From NCBI RefSeq assembly GCF_002904295.1, contig NZ_PPHG01000077.1:1-64000 (forward strand): 64,000 bases of DNA, in the 5' to 3' direction. This DNA is from Amycolatopsis sp. CA-128772 (GTDB lineage Bacteria; Actinomycetota; Actinomycetes; Mycobacteriales; Pseudonocardiaceae). Position numbers and translations under genes: made by a program. The notes under the pieces are model-generated. The model ran no database searches, was not told the DNA's origin, and saw only the letters and a program-made list of their open reading frames with translations. The stretch's first letter is position 1. Each line of letters begins with the position of its first letter. Positions 52,672 to 60,730 of this stretch are shown piece by piece.

Positions 52672-52850
52672 TTCGGACCCCCTAAATCGGACGGAAAGTA
52701 TGCGGAGGATTACATTCCGGTTCTAGGTCCCAAGGTACCGAAGCGGAAGGACATCGTCCACTAGATGCCGACTACCCATTCGCGTGGGAAGTGGGTGGCC
52801 CGCTGACCATGCGAGAATCACCCCGCGCGATTCAGCGGAAGGCGAACGGC

Positions 52851-53489
52851 ATGACGGCAGACCCCGAGACCACCCTGCGGGCGGACGCGCGGCGCAACCG
52901 CGACCAGATCCTCGCCGCGGCGAAGAGCATCTTCGCCGTCTCCGGTCCCGAGGTGCCGATGGAGGAGATCGCCCGCGCGGCCGGCGTCGGCGTCGGCACG
53001 CTCTACCGGCGGTTCCCGGACCGCGACGCGCTGGTCCGCGCGGTCGCCATGGACAACTTCGAGCGGGTGCTGATCGACGCGCGGGTGATCGCCTCCGAGG
53101 AGACGTCGTCGTGGCGCGCGCTGGAGCGGCTGCTGCGGCAGTCGGTCGAGCTGCAGCTGAGCGTGCAGCTGGCGATGGTGTCGCACCGGGCGCTGGTGAT
53201 CCTCAAGAACGACCCGGAGGTCCGCCGCCTCCGCGACGAGATCCTGGCGGTCCTCGAACGCTTCGTCGCCGGCGCGAAGGCCGAGGGCAAGCTGCGCGAC
53301 GACGTCGGCGCGGGTGACATCGCGATCCTGTTCGCGACGCTGCTGCGCCAGATGCGCGCGAAGTCCCCGGAGGTGGCCGAGATGGCGGCCCGCCGCTGTG
53401 TCGGCATCATGATCGACGGCCTCAGCGCGCGACCGGGTTCGGCCCTGCCCGGCCGGCCGATCACGTCCGGCGACCTCGACCCGGACTGA
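52851..53489 (+). CDS. TetR-family transcriptional regulator
   Basis: A 212-residue regulator. The HTH is at about 32-56 (VPMEEIARAAGVGVGTLYRRFPDRDALV) and a helical C-terminal domain follows (SVELQLSVQLAMVSHRALVIL). It is divergent from the P450/ferredoxin operon and most likely its repressor. ATG 52851 has GGAAGG eight bases upstream; ATG 52809 would add 14 residues. The 180-bp gap contains GGAC repeats and CGGA-N9-TCCG near 52700-52720 as operator candidates. Confidence 0.9.
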   Translation: MTADPETTLRADARRNRDQILAAAKSIFAVSGPEVPMEEIARAAGVGVGTLYRRFPDRDALVRAVAMDNFERVLIDARVIASEETSSWRALERLLRQSVELQLSVQLAMVSHRALVILKNDPEVRRLRDEILAVLERFVAGAKAEGKLRDDVGAGDIAILFATLLRQMRAKSPEVAEMAARRCVGIMIDGLSARPGSALPGRPITSGDLDPD

Positions 53490-53553
53490 ATCCGCGGATT
53501 CTCGTGTTAGGGTTCCGCCTCGTTCTGCCGGAATTGCAGCTGCGGGCGGGAAA

Positions 53554-54432
53554 ATGCGACGAAGAATGCTGGCCGTGTTGTTGGCGATTTCCTTTCCGGT
53601 GGTCGCCGGGTGTGGCGGCGCGCCCGTCGACGGCGTGGCGGCGGCTTCGCTGCCTTCCCCTCCTTCGGTGACGCCCTCGGCTGCTCCTTCATCAGCGGCG
53701 TCGCCGTCGCCGTCGCTTTCGGCCTCCCGACCTGTGGCTACACCGCCGTCGACGCCGGTGCCGCCGTCGACCATGCCGGTGCGGAGCTGCCGGACCCCGG
53801 AGTTCACCACGAGCGACCCGGACGGCGGCTGGTCCGACGGCGGCTACTACGTCCACAACAACATGTGGAACGCCGGGGAAGCGGGCCCGGAAACGCTGCG
53901 CGCGTGCGCGTACGACAACTGGTACGTCGATTCCACCCAACCCGATTCGACGTCGGTGAAAACCTATCCGAACGTGCACAAGGACATCAACAACCAGAAC
54001 GGAAAACCGTTCAACGACTATTCAGTGATCAAATCGACGTTCGCCGGCCGCGGCCCGGGCACGGGGGTGTACGACGTGGCGTACGACCTCTGGCTGAACG
54101 GCGTGGGCGACGGCAAGGGCGTCAGCGAGCTGATGGTCTGGACGGAGAACAGCAAGCAGGTCCCCTCGGGCGACAAGCTGTCGACGTACACGGCGGGCGG
54201 CTCGACGTACGACGTGTGGGCGGACGACGACGGGTACGTGGCGTTCGTGTCCCGGGCCACGCAGTTTTCGGGGAGCCTGGACCTGAAGGCGATGATCGCG
54301 TGGTCGATCGGCAAGGGGCTGATCCCCCCGAACCCGACGGTCAACCAGATCGGCTACGGGATCGAGTTCTGCTCGACCGGCGGCGGGAAGGCGCGGTTCA
54401 CGCTGTCGGACTTCTCGGTGACGATGAGCTAG
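53554..54432 (+). CDS. Lipoprotein with GH12 endoglucanase-like domain
   Basis: A 292-residue protein. The lipobox is VVAGC (Cys 20), then comes a Ser/Pro/Ala-rich linker to about 75. The C-terminal 215 residues match glycoside hydrolase family 12: the nucleophile Glu is in VSELMVW (E192) and the acid/base Glu in YGIEFCSTGG (E271), with GVYDVAYDLWLN between. GH12 enzymes cleave beta-1,4-glucans or xyloglucan. It would be displayed on the outer face of the membrane, which is less usual than free secretion. The 5' end has no strong ribosome site. Confidence 0.85.
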   Translation: MRRRMLAVLLAISFPVVAGCGGAPVDGVAAASLPSPPSVTPSAAPSSAASPSPSLSASRPVATPPSTPVPPSTMPVRSCRTPEFTTSDPDGGWSDGGYYVHNNMWNAGEAGPETLRACAYDNWYVDSTQPDSTSVKTYPNVHKDINNQNGKPFNDYSVIKSTFAGRGPGTGVYDVAYDLWLNGVGDGKGVSELMVWTENSKQVPSGDKLSTYTAGGSTYDVWADDDGYVAFVSRATQFSGSLDLKAMIAWSIGKGLIPPNPTVNQIGYGIEFCSTGGGKARFTLSDFSVTMS

Positions 54433-54457
54433 CGCCTGTCTCGGTACCATCCGGCGC

Positions 54458-54895
54458 ATGGCCATCAAACTGGAGAACGTCGGCATCGCCGTCCGCGACC
54501 TCGAAGCAACGATCGCCTTCTTCACCGACCTGGGTCTCACGGTCGTCGGCCGGGACACGGTCAGTGGCGAATGGACCGAAACCGCCGTCGGCCTCGACGG
54601 CAACCACGCGAAGATCGCGATGCTCCGGACGCCGGACGGTCACGGTTGTCTCGAGCTCTTCGAGTACATCCACCCCGAAGCGATCGAGTCGGATCCCACG
54701 CGTCCCAATGAGATCGGCATGCACCGCGTCGCCTTCTCCGTCGACGACATCGACGAAGCTCTCGAGACTGCCGCGAGGCACGGCTGCCACCCGCTTCGGG
54801 GTGTGGCCACGTACGAGGACATCTACAAGCTCACGTACGTCCGCGGTCCCAGCGGCATCATCGTGATGCTCGCCGAGGAGCTGAAAAAGGGCTGA
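54458..54895 (+). CDS. VOC/glyoxalase superfamily protein
   Basis: A 145-residue protein with two beta-alpha-beta-beta-beta modules. Module 1 begins LENVGIAVRDLEATIAFF and module 2 begins GMHRVAFSVDDIDEALE. Metal-ligand candidates are His in the second module and Glu in CLELFEY and near VMLAEE, as in glyoxalase I, dioxygenases or methylmalonyl-CoA epimerase. The exact reaction cannot be assigned. It lies 25 bases after the GH12 gene and before a strong terminator. Confidence 0.85.
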   Translation: MAIKLENVGIAVRDLEATIAFFTDLGLTVVGRDTVSGEWTETAVGLDGNHAKIAMLRTPDGHGCLELFEYIHPEAIESDPTRPNEIGMHRVAFSVDDIDEALETAARHGCHPLRGVATYEDIYKLTYVRGPSGIIVMLAEELKKG

Positions 54896-54924
54896 CGGCC
54901 GCCACCCGGGCGGCGGCCGTCAGC
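54891..54924. terminator. Bidirectional terminator overlapping the VOC stop
   Basis: GCTGACGGCCGCC pairs perfectly (13 bp) with GGCGGCCGTCAGC across eight bases. The left arm includes the VOC stop codon. It sits between convergent genes. Confidence 0.85.
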
Positions 54925-54932
54925 TCGTCACA

Positions 54933-55799
54933 TCAGACGCCGAGCGGGTGCCAGACCGTCTTCGCCTCCAGGTACCGCCGCAGGCGCGTCAGGTCCGGGG
55001 CCGCTGTCCAGTCCGGCTCTGCCGCCGGGACCGTCAGCACCCGCTTCACCGTGTTCGCCGCTTCGCGGGCCAGTTCGACGCGGTCCGCCGGGGTTGCTCC
55101 CGTCGGGTCCAGCGCGTTGACGTCTCCGTGCGATGCCAGCCAGGGGCCCAGTTCCGCGGCTCGCCCGGTCAGGACGTTCGCCACGCCGCCCGGGACGTCC
55201 GATGTCGCCAGGACCTCCGACAGGGTGATCGCCGGCAACGGACGCTCCGCGCTGGACACCACCACCGCCGTCGAGCCCGTGGCCAGGACCGGGGCCAGGA
55301 CCTCGACCAGGCCCAGCAGCGACGACTGCTGCGGGGCCAGCACGCCCACCACGCCCGTCGGCTCCGGGACCGTGAACGAGAAGTACGGGCCCGCCACCGG
55401 GTTGGCCGCGCCGAGGACCGTGGCGATCTTGTCCGTCCAGCCCGCGTACCAGACCCAGCGGTCGATGGCCGCGTCCACAATGGACTCGGCCTTCTTCGGC
55501 GCCAGGCCCTCCGACGCCGACACCTCCGCGATGAACTGGTCGCGGCGGCCTTCGAGCACCTCGGCCACGCGGTAGAGGACCTGGCCGCGGTTGTACGCCG
55601 TGGCGGACGACCAGCCTCCGAACGCCTTGCGGGCCGCCACCACCGCGTCGCGGACGTCCTTGCGGGAGGCGTGGGCCGCGTTCGCCAGGAACTTGCCCTT
55701 GCTGTCCGTCACCGGATACACGCGGCCGGATTCCGAACGGGGGAACTTGCCGCCGAGGTACAGCTTGTACGTCTTGGCGACGGAGATGCGGTCAGACAT
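54933..55799 (-). CDS. Half-length aldehyde dehydrogenase paralogue without catalytic Cys
   Basis: A 288-residue protein with the N-terminal, NAD-binding half of the ALDH fold: YKLYLGGKFPRSESGRVYPV, RDAVVAARKAFGGWSSATAYNR, GPYFSFTVPEPTGVVGVLAP and a Rossmann-like part to about 245. The catalytic Glu/Cys domain is absent and replaced by a short tail ending TVWHPLGV. The sequence is tidy and the frame intact, and the gene overlaps the full ALDH by eight bases, so this looks like a maintained non-catalytic partner, not decay. A similar ALDH pair next to deoC occurs in Streptomyces (recollection). Confidence 0.85.
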   Translation of the reverse strand: MSDRISVAKTYKLYLGGKFPRSESGRVYPVTDSKGKFLANAAHASRKDVRDAVVAARKAFGGWSSATAYNRGQVLYRVAEVLEGRRDQFIAEVSASEGLAPKKAESIVDAAIDRWVWYAGWTDKIATVLGAANPVAGPYFSFTVPEPTGVVGVLAPQQSSLLGLVEVLAPVLATGSTAVVVSSAERPLPAITLSEVLATSDVPGGVANVLTGRAAELGPWLASHGDVNALDPTGATPADRVELAREAANTVKRVLTVPAAEPDWTAAPDLTRLRRYLEAKTVWHPLGV

Positions 55800-57225
55800 T
55801 CAGGTACGCCTCCAGCCCGGTGCGGCCGCCTTCGCGCCCGAAGCCGGATTCCTGGTAGCCGCCGAACGGGGCGGTGGGGTCGAAGCGGTTGAAGGTGTTG
55901 GCCCAGACCACGCCGGCGCGCAGCTGGTTCGCCATCCACAGGATGCGGGAGCCCTTTTCCGTCCAGATGCCCGCCGAAAGCCCGTACGGCGTGTTGTTCG
56001 CCTTCGCCACGGCCTCGTCCGGCGTGCGGAACGTCAGCACCGACAGCACCGGGCCGAAGATCTCCTCGCGGGCGATCCGCATCGACTGGTGGACGTTCGC
56101 GAACACCGTCGGGGCGAAGAAGAACCCGCGCTCCGGCACCGGGCACGGGCTGGTCCAGCGCTGCGCGCCTTCGGCGTCGCCCGACTCGACGAGGCCGCGG
56201 ATCTTCGCCAGCTGCTCGGCCGAGTTGATCGCGCCGATGTCGGTGTTCTTGTCCAGGGGGTCGCCGATGCGCAGCGTCGAGACGCGGTAGCGCAGCTTCT
56301 CCAGCACCTCTTCGGCGATGGACTCCTGGACCAGCAGGCGCGAGCCCGCGCAGCAGACGTGGCCCTGGTTGAAGAAGATGCCGTTGACGATGCCCTCGAC
56401 GGCCTGGTCGAGCGGGGCGTCCTCGAACACGATGTTCGCCGCCTTGCCGCCCAGCTCCAGGGTCAGCTTCTTCGGCGTGCCCGCGACCTGGCGCTGGATG
56501 GCCTTGCCGACGTCGGTCGAGCCGGTGAAGGCGATCTTGTCGACGTCGCCGTGCTCCACAATGGACGCACCGATGTCGCCGGCGCCCGGGAGGATGTTGA
56601 CCACGCCCGGCGGGAGTTCCGCCTGCTGGCAGATTTCGGCGAACACCAGCGCGGTCAGCGGCGTCGTCTCGGCCGGCTTGAGGACCACGGTGTTGCCGGT
56701 GGCCAGCGCCGGGGCGATCTTCCAGGCCAGCATCAGCAGCGGGAAGTTCCACGGGATGATCTGGCCCGCGACCCCCAGCGGCCGCGGGTCGGGCCCGTAC
56801 CCCGCGTAGTCCAGCTTGTCGGCCCAGCCCGCGTGGTAGAAGAAGTGCGCCGCCGCCGTCGGGACGTCGGAGTCGCGCGACTCCTTGATCGGCTTGCCGT
56901 TGTCCAGGCTCTCCAGCACCGCCAGCTCGCGCGAGCGCTCCTGGATCAGCCGCGCGATGCGGAACAGGTACTTCGCGCGCTCGGTGCCCGGCATCTTCGA
57001 CCAAACCGTGGTGTACGCCTTGCGCGCGGCCTTCACCGCGGTGTCCACATCGGACTTCGACGCGGTGCCGACCTCGGCGAGGACCTCTTCGGTGGCCGGG
57101 TTGATCGTCTTCAGCGGCTCACCCGAGCCGTCGACGAATTCGCCGTTGACGAACGGCTTGTAGGAGTCCTTCAGGTTCGCGATGGCGCGGGATTCGGGCG
57201 CCGGTGCGTACTCGAAAACAGGCAT
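55792..57225 (-). CDS. Aldehyde dehydrogenase, full length
   Basis: A 477-residue NAD(P)-dependent ALDH. Catalytic residues are Glu257 (TLELGGKAAN) and Cys291 (NQGHVCCAG). IIPWNFPLLMLAWKIAPALA and FTGSTDVGK bind the cofactor, and EEIFGPVLSVL is conserved. Its ATG shares a base with the deoC stop (TGATG). DeoC releases acetaldehyde, so this enzyme probably oxidises it to acetate (inference from context). The half-length paralogue overlaps its end by eight bases. Confidence 0.94.
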   Translation of the reverse strand: MPVFEYAPAPESRAIANLKDSYKPFVNGEFVDGSGEPLKTINPATEEVLAEVGTASKSDVDTAVKAARKAYTTVWSKMPGTERAKYLFRIARLIQERSRELAVLESLDNGKPIKESRDSDVPTAAAHFFYHAGWADKLDYAGYGPDPRPLGVAGQIIPWNFPLLMLAWKIAPALATGNTVVLKPAETTPLTALVFAEICQQAELPPGVVNILPGAGDIGASIVEHGDVDKIAFTGSTDVGKAIQRQVAGTPKKLTLELGGKAANIVFEDAPLDQAVEGIVNGIFFNQGHVCCAGSRLLVQESIAEEVLEKLRYRVSTLRIGDPLDKNTDIGAINSAEQLAKIRGLVESGDAEGAQRWTSPCPVPERGFFFAPTVFANVHQSMRIAREEIFGPVLSVLTFRTPDEAVAKANNTPYGLSAGIWTEKGSRILWMANQLRAGVVWANTFNRFDPTAPFGGYQESGFGREGGRTGLEAYLNV

Positions 57226-58199
57226 CAGTCCACCGTCACGTAGTCGGGGCCGCTGTAGTGGCCGTCCACCTGGGTGCGGCGCTGCAGCAGCAGGTCGTTG
57301 AGCAGGCTGGACGCGCCGAAGCGGAACAGGTCCGGGGTCAGCCACGGCTCGCCGGCGACCTCGTGCACGGCGACCAGGTACTTGATCGCGTCCTTCGTCG
57401 TCCGGATGCCGCCCGCGGGCTTGACGCCGCGCAGCTCACCGGTCTGGGTGTGCCAGTCGTGGACGGCCTGCAGCATGATGTGGGTGACCGGCAGCGTCGC
57501 GGCGGGGGAGACCTTGCCGGTGGACGTCTTGATGAAGTCGCCGCCCGCCAGCAGCGCCAGCCACGACGCGCGCCGGACGTTGTCGTACGTCGCCAGTTCG
57601 CCGGTCTCGAGGATGACCTTCAGGTGGGCGTCGCCGCAGGCGGCCTTGATCGCCCGGATCTCCTCGAAGACGTCCATGTACCGGCCTTCGAGGAAGGCGC
57701 CGCGGTCGATCACCATGTCGACTTCGTGCGCCCCGGCTTCGACGGCGATCTTCGTGTCGGCCAGCTTGATCTCGCGGCTCGTCCGCCCGGCGGGGAACCC
57801 GGTGGCGACGCTGGCGACGTGCACGCCGCTGCCCTCGAGCGCTTCGACGGCGGTGGCAACCATGTCCGGGTAGACGCAGACGGCGGCGACGCGCGGGGTG
57901 TCCTGGCGTTCGGGATCGGGCCGGACCGCCTTCGCGGCGAGGGCCCGGACCTTGCCCCGGGTGTCGGCGCCCTCCAGGGTGGTCAGGTCGACCATGGAGA
58001 TGGCGGTGTCGATGGCCCACCGCTTGGCGTCCTTCTTGATGCTGCGCGTGCCGAGGCCCGCCGCGCGCTGCTCGACGCCGACCTGGTCGACACCGGGCAG
58101 CCCGAGCAGGAAGCGGCGCAGGCTCGCGGCGTCGCGAGTCGCGTCCACCAGCGGTGCCGGGGTGTCCGGCGCCGCTGACGTGCTGGTCGTGGCTGTCAT
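57225..58199 (-). CDS. deoC: Deoxyribose-phosphate aldolase
   Basis: A 324-residue class I aldolase splitting 2-deoxyribose-5-phosphate into acetaldehyde and glyceraldehyde-3-phosphate. The Schiff-base Lys is in GGDFIKTSTGK (K224), the second Lys in RGVKPAGGIR (K260), and the catalytic Asp lies in the VCVYPDMV/AHEVDMVID regions. The N-terminus is about 60 residues longer than in E. coli, as in other actinomycetes. It is the first gene of a coupled three-gene operon with two ALDHs and takes the product of the thymidine phosphorylase route at 36-38 kb after mutase action. Confidence 0.96.
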   Translation of the reverse strand: MTATTSTSAAPDTPAPLVDATRDAASLRRFLLGLPGVDQVGVEQRAAGLGTRSIKKDAKRWAIDTAISMVDLTTLEGADTRGKVRALAAKAVRPDPERQDTPRVAAVCVYPDMVATAVEALEGSGVHVASVATGFPAGRTSREIKLADTKIAVEAGAHEVDMVIDRGAFLEGRYMDVFEEIRAIKAACGDAHLKVILETGELATYDNVRRASWLALLAGGDFIKTSTGKVSPAATLPVTHIMLQAVHDWHTQTGELRGVKPAGGIRTTKDAIKYLVAVHEVAGEPWLTPDLFRFGASSLLNDLLLQRRTQVDGHYSGPDYVTVD

Positions 58200-58283
58200 G
58201 GGCCTGAGTCTAGGCGGCGGGTCCGACAGTTCGTGTCCCCGTTGGTTGTGACGCTGGGTGCGTAACACGTCACAACGCCGAGG

Positions 58284-58922
58284 TCAGGCCCCTTCGATCT
58301 GCGGTGGCTCGGCTCGGTTCGAAGGCTTCCGGTACACGACCACGCCACCCCAGAAGGCCAGGCCGTTGATCTTCACGGTGGGCGCGGTCGGCGGGGCCGG
58401 GGGTGCGCCCGACTTGTCCTCCAGGACGAAGCCGCCCATCAGGCCGATGCCCGTGACGTCCACGTTGATGTCGTCGGGGACGGTGATCTGGATGCCGCCC
58501 ATGATCGCGACGGCGGTGATCGTGCTGTGCTTGTCCGCGAACCGGGCCTGGCGGAGGTCGATCTCCGCGCCGCCCCAGAAGGCCAGGCTGTTGTGCTGCG
58601 GGGGGAGGACCCAGCTGCCCTTGCGGACCGCGCCCGACAGCACGCCGATCGACACCGGGGAGCCCGGGTGGCCGCCGATGCGCTGGTCCGGGAAGCCCAG
58701 GGCGCGGGTCGTCGCCGGCTCGATCGCCGCCGAGGACGTCGGGAGGTCCGCCGTCACCGGCTTCAGCTCGCCGAGGGTTTTCGCCGCGTAGACCGTGGTG
58801 AGCCGCTCTTCCAGCTCGTTGACCGTGATCCGCCCCTCCGCGAGGGCGTTGTGCAGCACCCGGGCGACGCGTTCACGGTCCGCGTCGGAAGCCCGCATCT
58901 GGTCGGGCGTCAGTTCGCTCAC
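58284..58922 (-). CDS. DUF1707 (SHOCT-like) protein with LiaF-like C-terminus
   Basis: A 212-residue protein. Residues 1-55 are the actinobacterial DUF1707 module (MRASDADRERVARVLHNALAEGRITVNELEERL). The C-terminal half contains three repeats of short strands with IMGGIQITVPDDINV, GLMGGFVLED and NGLAFWGGVVV, as in the LiaF/DUF2154 beta-helix-like cell-wall stress sensors. No membrane helix is present, so it would be cytoplasmic or membrane-associated through partners. GTG 58922 gives VSELTPDQMRASD, the usual family start. Confidence 0.87.
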   Translation of the reverse strand: MSELTPDQMRASDADRERVARVLHNALAEGRITVNELEERLTTVYAAKTLGELKPVTADLPTSSAAIEPATTRALGFPDQRIGGHPGSPVSIGVLSGAVRKGSWVLPPQHNSLAFWGGAEIDLRQARFADKHSTITAVAIMGGIQITVPDDINVDVTGIGLMGGFVLEDKSGAPPAPPTAPTVKINGLAFWGGVVVYRKPSNRAEPPQIEGA

Positions 58923-58983
58923 CCGGCGTAGCTTATCGGCGAAAACCACGCTGTGTGTCCATCTTCTGGAGGACACTGGGCCG

Positions 58984-59403
58984 ATGGTCGAGTTTCCGGA
59001 CGGCACCCGCGTGCACGGGCGCGGGCTGGGCCGTCCCCGCCCCGACGGACCCGAGCCCGATTTCGGGCTCTACCTGGGGACGAGCCGGCTGCGCCGCAAG
59101 CACGGCGGCGGCATCAGCTGGCCGCACGAGTGGATCACCTGGCCCGATTTCCTGTTGCCGATGAACCCGCAGGACGCCCGCCGCAAGATCAAGGCGCTCC
59201 ACGAACGGGCGAAAACCGAGACGGTCGAGGTCGCCTGCTACGGCGGTGTGGGGCGGACCGGGACGGTCATGGCCTGCCTGGCGACCCTGTCGGGGGTGCC
59301 GGCCGAGGAGGCGGTCGCGTGGGTGCGGGCGAACTACCACGAACGGGCGGTCGAGACGCCCTGGCAGCGACGCTGGGTCAGCTGGTTCGCGCAGCAGAGC
59401 TGA
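58984..59403 (+). CDS. Small dual-specificity/tyrosine phosphatase
   Basis: A 139-residue protein. The CX5R signature is VACYGGVGRTGTV (C85, R91) and a general-acid loop ITWPDFLLP (D55) lies 30 residues earlier, so the active site is complete. It lacks the usual His before Cys (Ala instead). It would remove phosphate from proteins or small substrates in the cytoplasm. Its last 26 bases overlap the convergent DUF397 gene. Confidence 0.87.
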   Translation: MVEFPDGTRVHGRGLGRPRPDGPEPDFGLYLGTSRLRRKHGGGISWPHEWITWPDFLLPMNPQDARRKIKALHERAKTETVEVACYGGVGRTGTVMACLATLSGVPAEEAVAWVRANYHERAVETPWQRRWVSWFAQQS

Positions 59404-59551
59404 GGAACGCGGCCCACGCGGGGGCGGGGACGGTGAGGTGGCCGCCTTCGCGGTCCTTGGTGTCGCGGACGCCGACGGTGGAGGGGGAGGTGGCCACCTC
59501 GACGCAGTTGGAGTCGTTAGTGCTGTGGCTGCTCTTGCGCCAAGCGTTCAT
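59378..59551 (-). CDS. DUF397 protein
   Basis: A 57-residue protein beginning MNAWRKSSHSTNDSNCVEVA and ending LTVPAPAWAAFLSSAARTS. The WRKSSxSxxxxNCVEVA and DTKDREGGHLTVPAPAW segments are the DUF397 hallmarks. Its ATG overlaps the stop of the HTH regulator (ATGA). Such HTH/DUF397 pairs are abundant in actinomycetes and act as developmental or toxin-antitoxin-like modules (e.g. the BldB/WhiJ-type systems). It overlaps the phosphatase gene tail to tail. Confidence 0.92.
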   Translation of the reverse strand: MNAWRKSSHSTNDSNCVEVATSPSTVGVRDTKDREGGHLTVPAPAWAAFLSSAARTS

Positions 59552-60417
59552 GGTTTGTGCTCCTCAGCTGGGACCGGCTCGCCGATAGTACTGGCAACCA
59601 GCCGCGCCGAGTCGGCGTGTGACAGCGCGATGGCACAGATTTCGCGCCAGGCTGTCTTGACCATGGCCACGTGGTGGTCCTCCTCGAGAAAGCTGCTCGT
59701 ACCCCGGCTTTCGACATGGACCAAAGAGGGCTCGTCCCCAAATTCGAGGATGAGGAATGGTCCCCGTAGGCCGGGGTGCGCGCCCGCGGCGAAGGGAACC
59801 ACGCGGAAGGTGACATTGGATCGGCGGCCGAGGAGGAGAAGGTGGTGGAGCTGTGCGCGCATGGTCTCGGAGTCGCCGATCGGGCGGTGGAGCACCATTT
59901 CATCGACCATGAGCTCAACGGAAGCGGCATTGCGGCGGCTCAGGATGAGCTGGCGGGTGAGCCGGGCCGAAACCAGACCTTCGACTTCGGCTTCGGTCAG
60001 GCGCGGATCGCCGCCGTGCAGGAGTGCGCGCGCGTATTCAGGGGTTTGGGCGAGGCCGGGAATGACCTGTGATTCGTAGTTCTTGATGCCGACCGCTTCG
60101 TTCTCAAAGCGCATCAAATCCTTCCAGTTCGGCGGCAACTTGCCATGGATCTCGTGCCAGTTCCGCTCCTCACCCTCCCTGACCAGCGCCAACAGCTCCG
60201 TCCGCTTCGCGGCCGGCACGCGCAGCAGCCCCAGAATCGCCGACACGTCGTCCGCGTACAACCCGCGGTCGCCGGTCTCCATCCGGCTGATCTTGCTCTC
60301 CGAGCAGTCGAGGGCCGTCGCCACGTCCAGGCAGGTCAGGCCCGCCGCCACCCGCCACGTCCGGAGCTCCGCCGAGACCCTTCGCTGCCGCACCGACACC
60401 CGCTTGTTCTTGGCCAT
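59548..60417 (-). CDS. HTH regulator with DUF5753 domain (WhiJ-like)
   Basis: A 289-residue protein. The N-terminal Xre-type HTH (about 15-70) contains GLTCLDVATALDCSESKISRMETG. The DUF5753 domain (about 95-275) contains NYESQVIPGLAQTPEYARALL, MRAQLHHLLLLG, and FLILEFGDEPSLVHVE. It is the DNA-binding partner of the coupled DUF397 protein. GTG 60423 is two codons upstream of the preferred ATG 60417. Such pairs usually autoregulate and affect differentiation or secondary metabolism; here the specific target is unknown. Confidence 0.93.
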   Translation of the reverse strand: MAKNKRVSVRQRRVSAELRTWRVAAGLTCLDVATALDCSESKISRMETGDRGLYADDVSAILGLLRVPAAKRTELLALVREGEERNWHEIHGKLPPNWKDLMRFENEAVGIKNYESQVIPGLAQTPEYARALLHGGDPRLTEAEVEGLVSARLTRQLILSRRNAASVELMVDEMVLHRPIGDSETMRAQLHHLLLLGRRSNVTFRVVPFAAGAHPGLRGPFLILEFGDEPSLVHVESRGTSSFLEEDHHVAMVKTAWREICAIALSHADSARLVASTIGEPVPAEEHKP

Positions 60418-60510
60418 GCGCACACCTTCACCGCTTGCCGGCGCGGCAAGGAAGATCGCTCACCCGGTCGATCAGTTGCGTGCGTCCGTGGCAAGGAACC
60501 AGGCTTGGGC

Positions 60511-60726
60511 ATGTTCAAGAAACCCAAGGCCATGCACCAGACCTGGACGCTCAACGGCGTCTACGCGAACTGGAAGCTGACCGTCGCGATCGAGCCGGGG
60601 GAGTACGCCCACGACGTGCCCGAGTGGCCCGGGGAGAAGCTGGCGCCGCTCGTCGGGCACTTCTTCGAGGCCGTCAACCTCTACGAACTGAGGAGGGACG
60701 CCGAACTGACCCACCGGCTAGATTGA
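60511..60726 (+). CDS. Small hypothetical protein upstream of upp
   Basis: A 71-residue soluble protein, MFKKPKAMHQTWTLNGVYAN at its start. The WTLNGVYANWKLTVAIEPGEYAHDV part looks like an ordered beta structure and the C-terminal third is helical (FEAVNLYELRRDAELTHRLD). Codon use is coding-like, with G/C in third positions. It stops four bases before the upp start, so they may be co-translated. ATG 60532 is an alternative start. No family is recognised. Confidence 0.6.
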   Translation: MFKKPKAMHQTWTLNGVYANWKLTVAIEPGEYAHDVPEWPGEKLAPLVGHFFEAVNLYELRRDAELTHRLD

Positions 60727-60730
60727 CCGC

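Noticed and set aside
54933..55799. Half-length ALDH as a decaying pseudogene
   Set aside because: Frame, start, overlap with the neighbour and coherent C-terminal tail are intact, so it is treated as a real gene.
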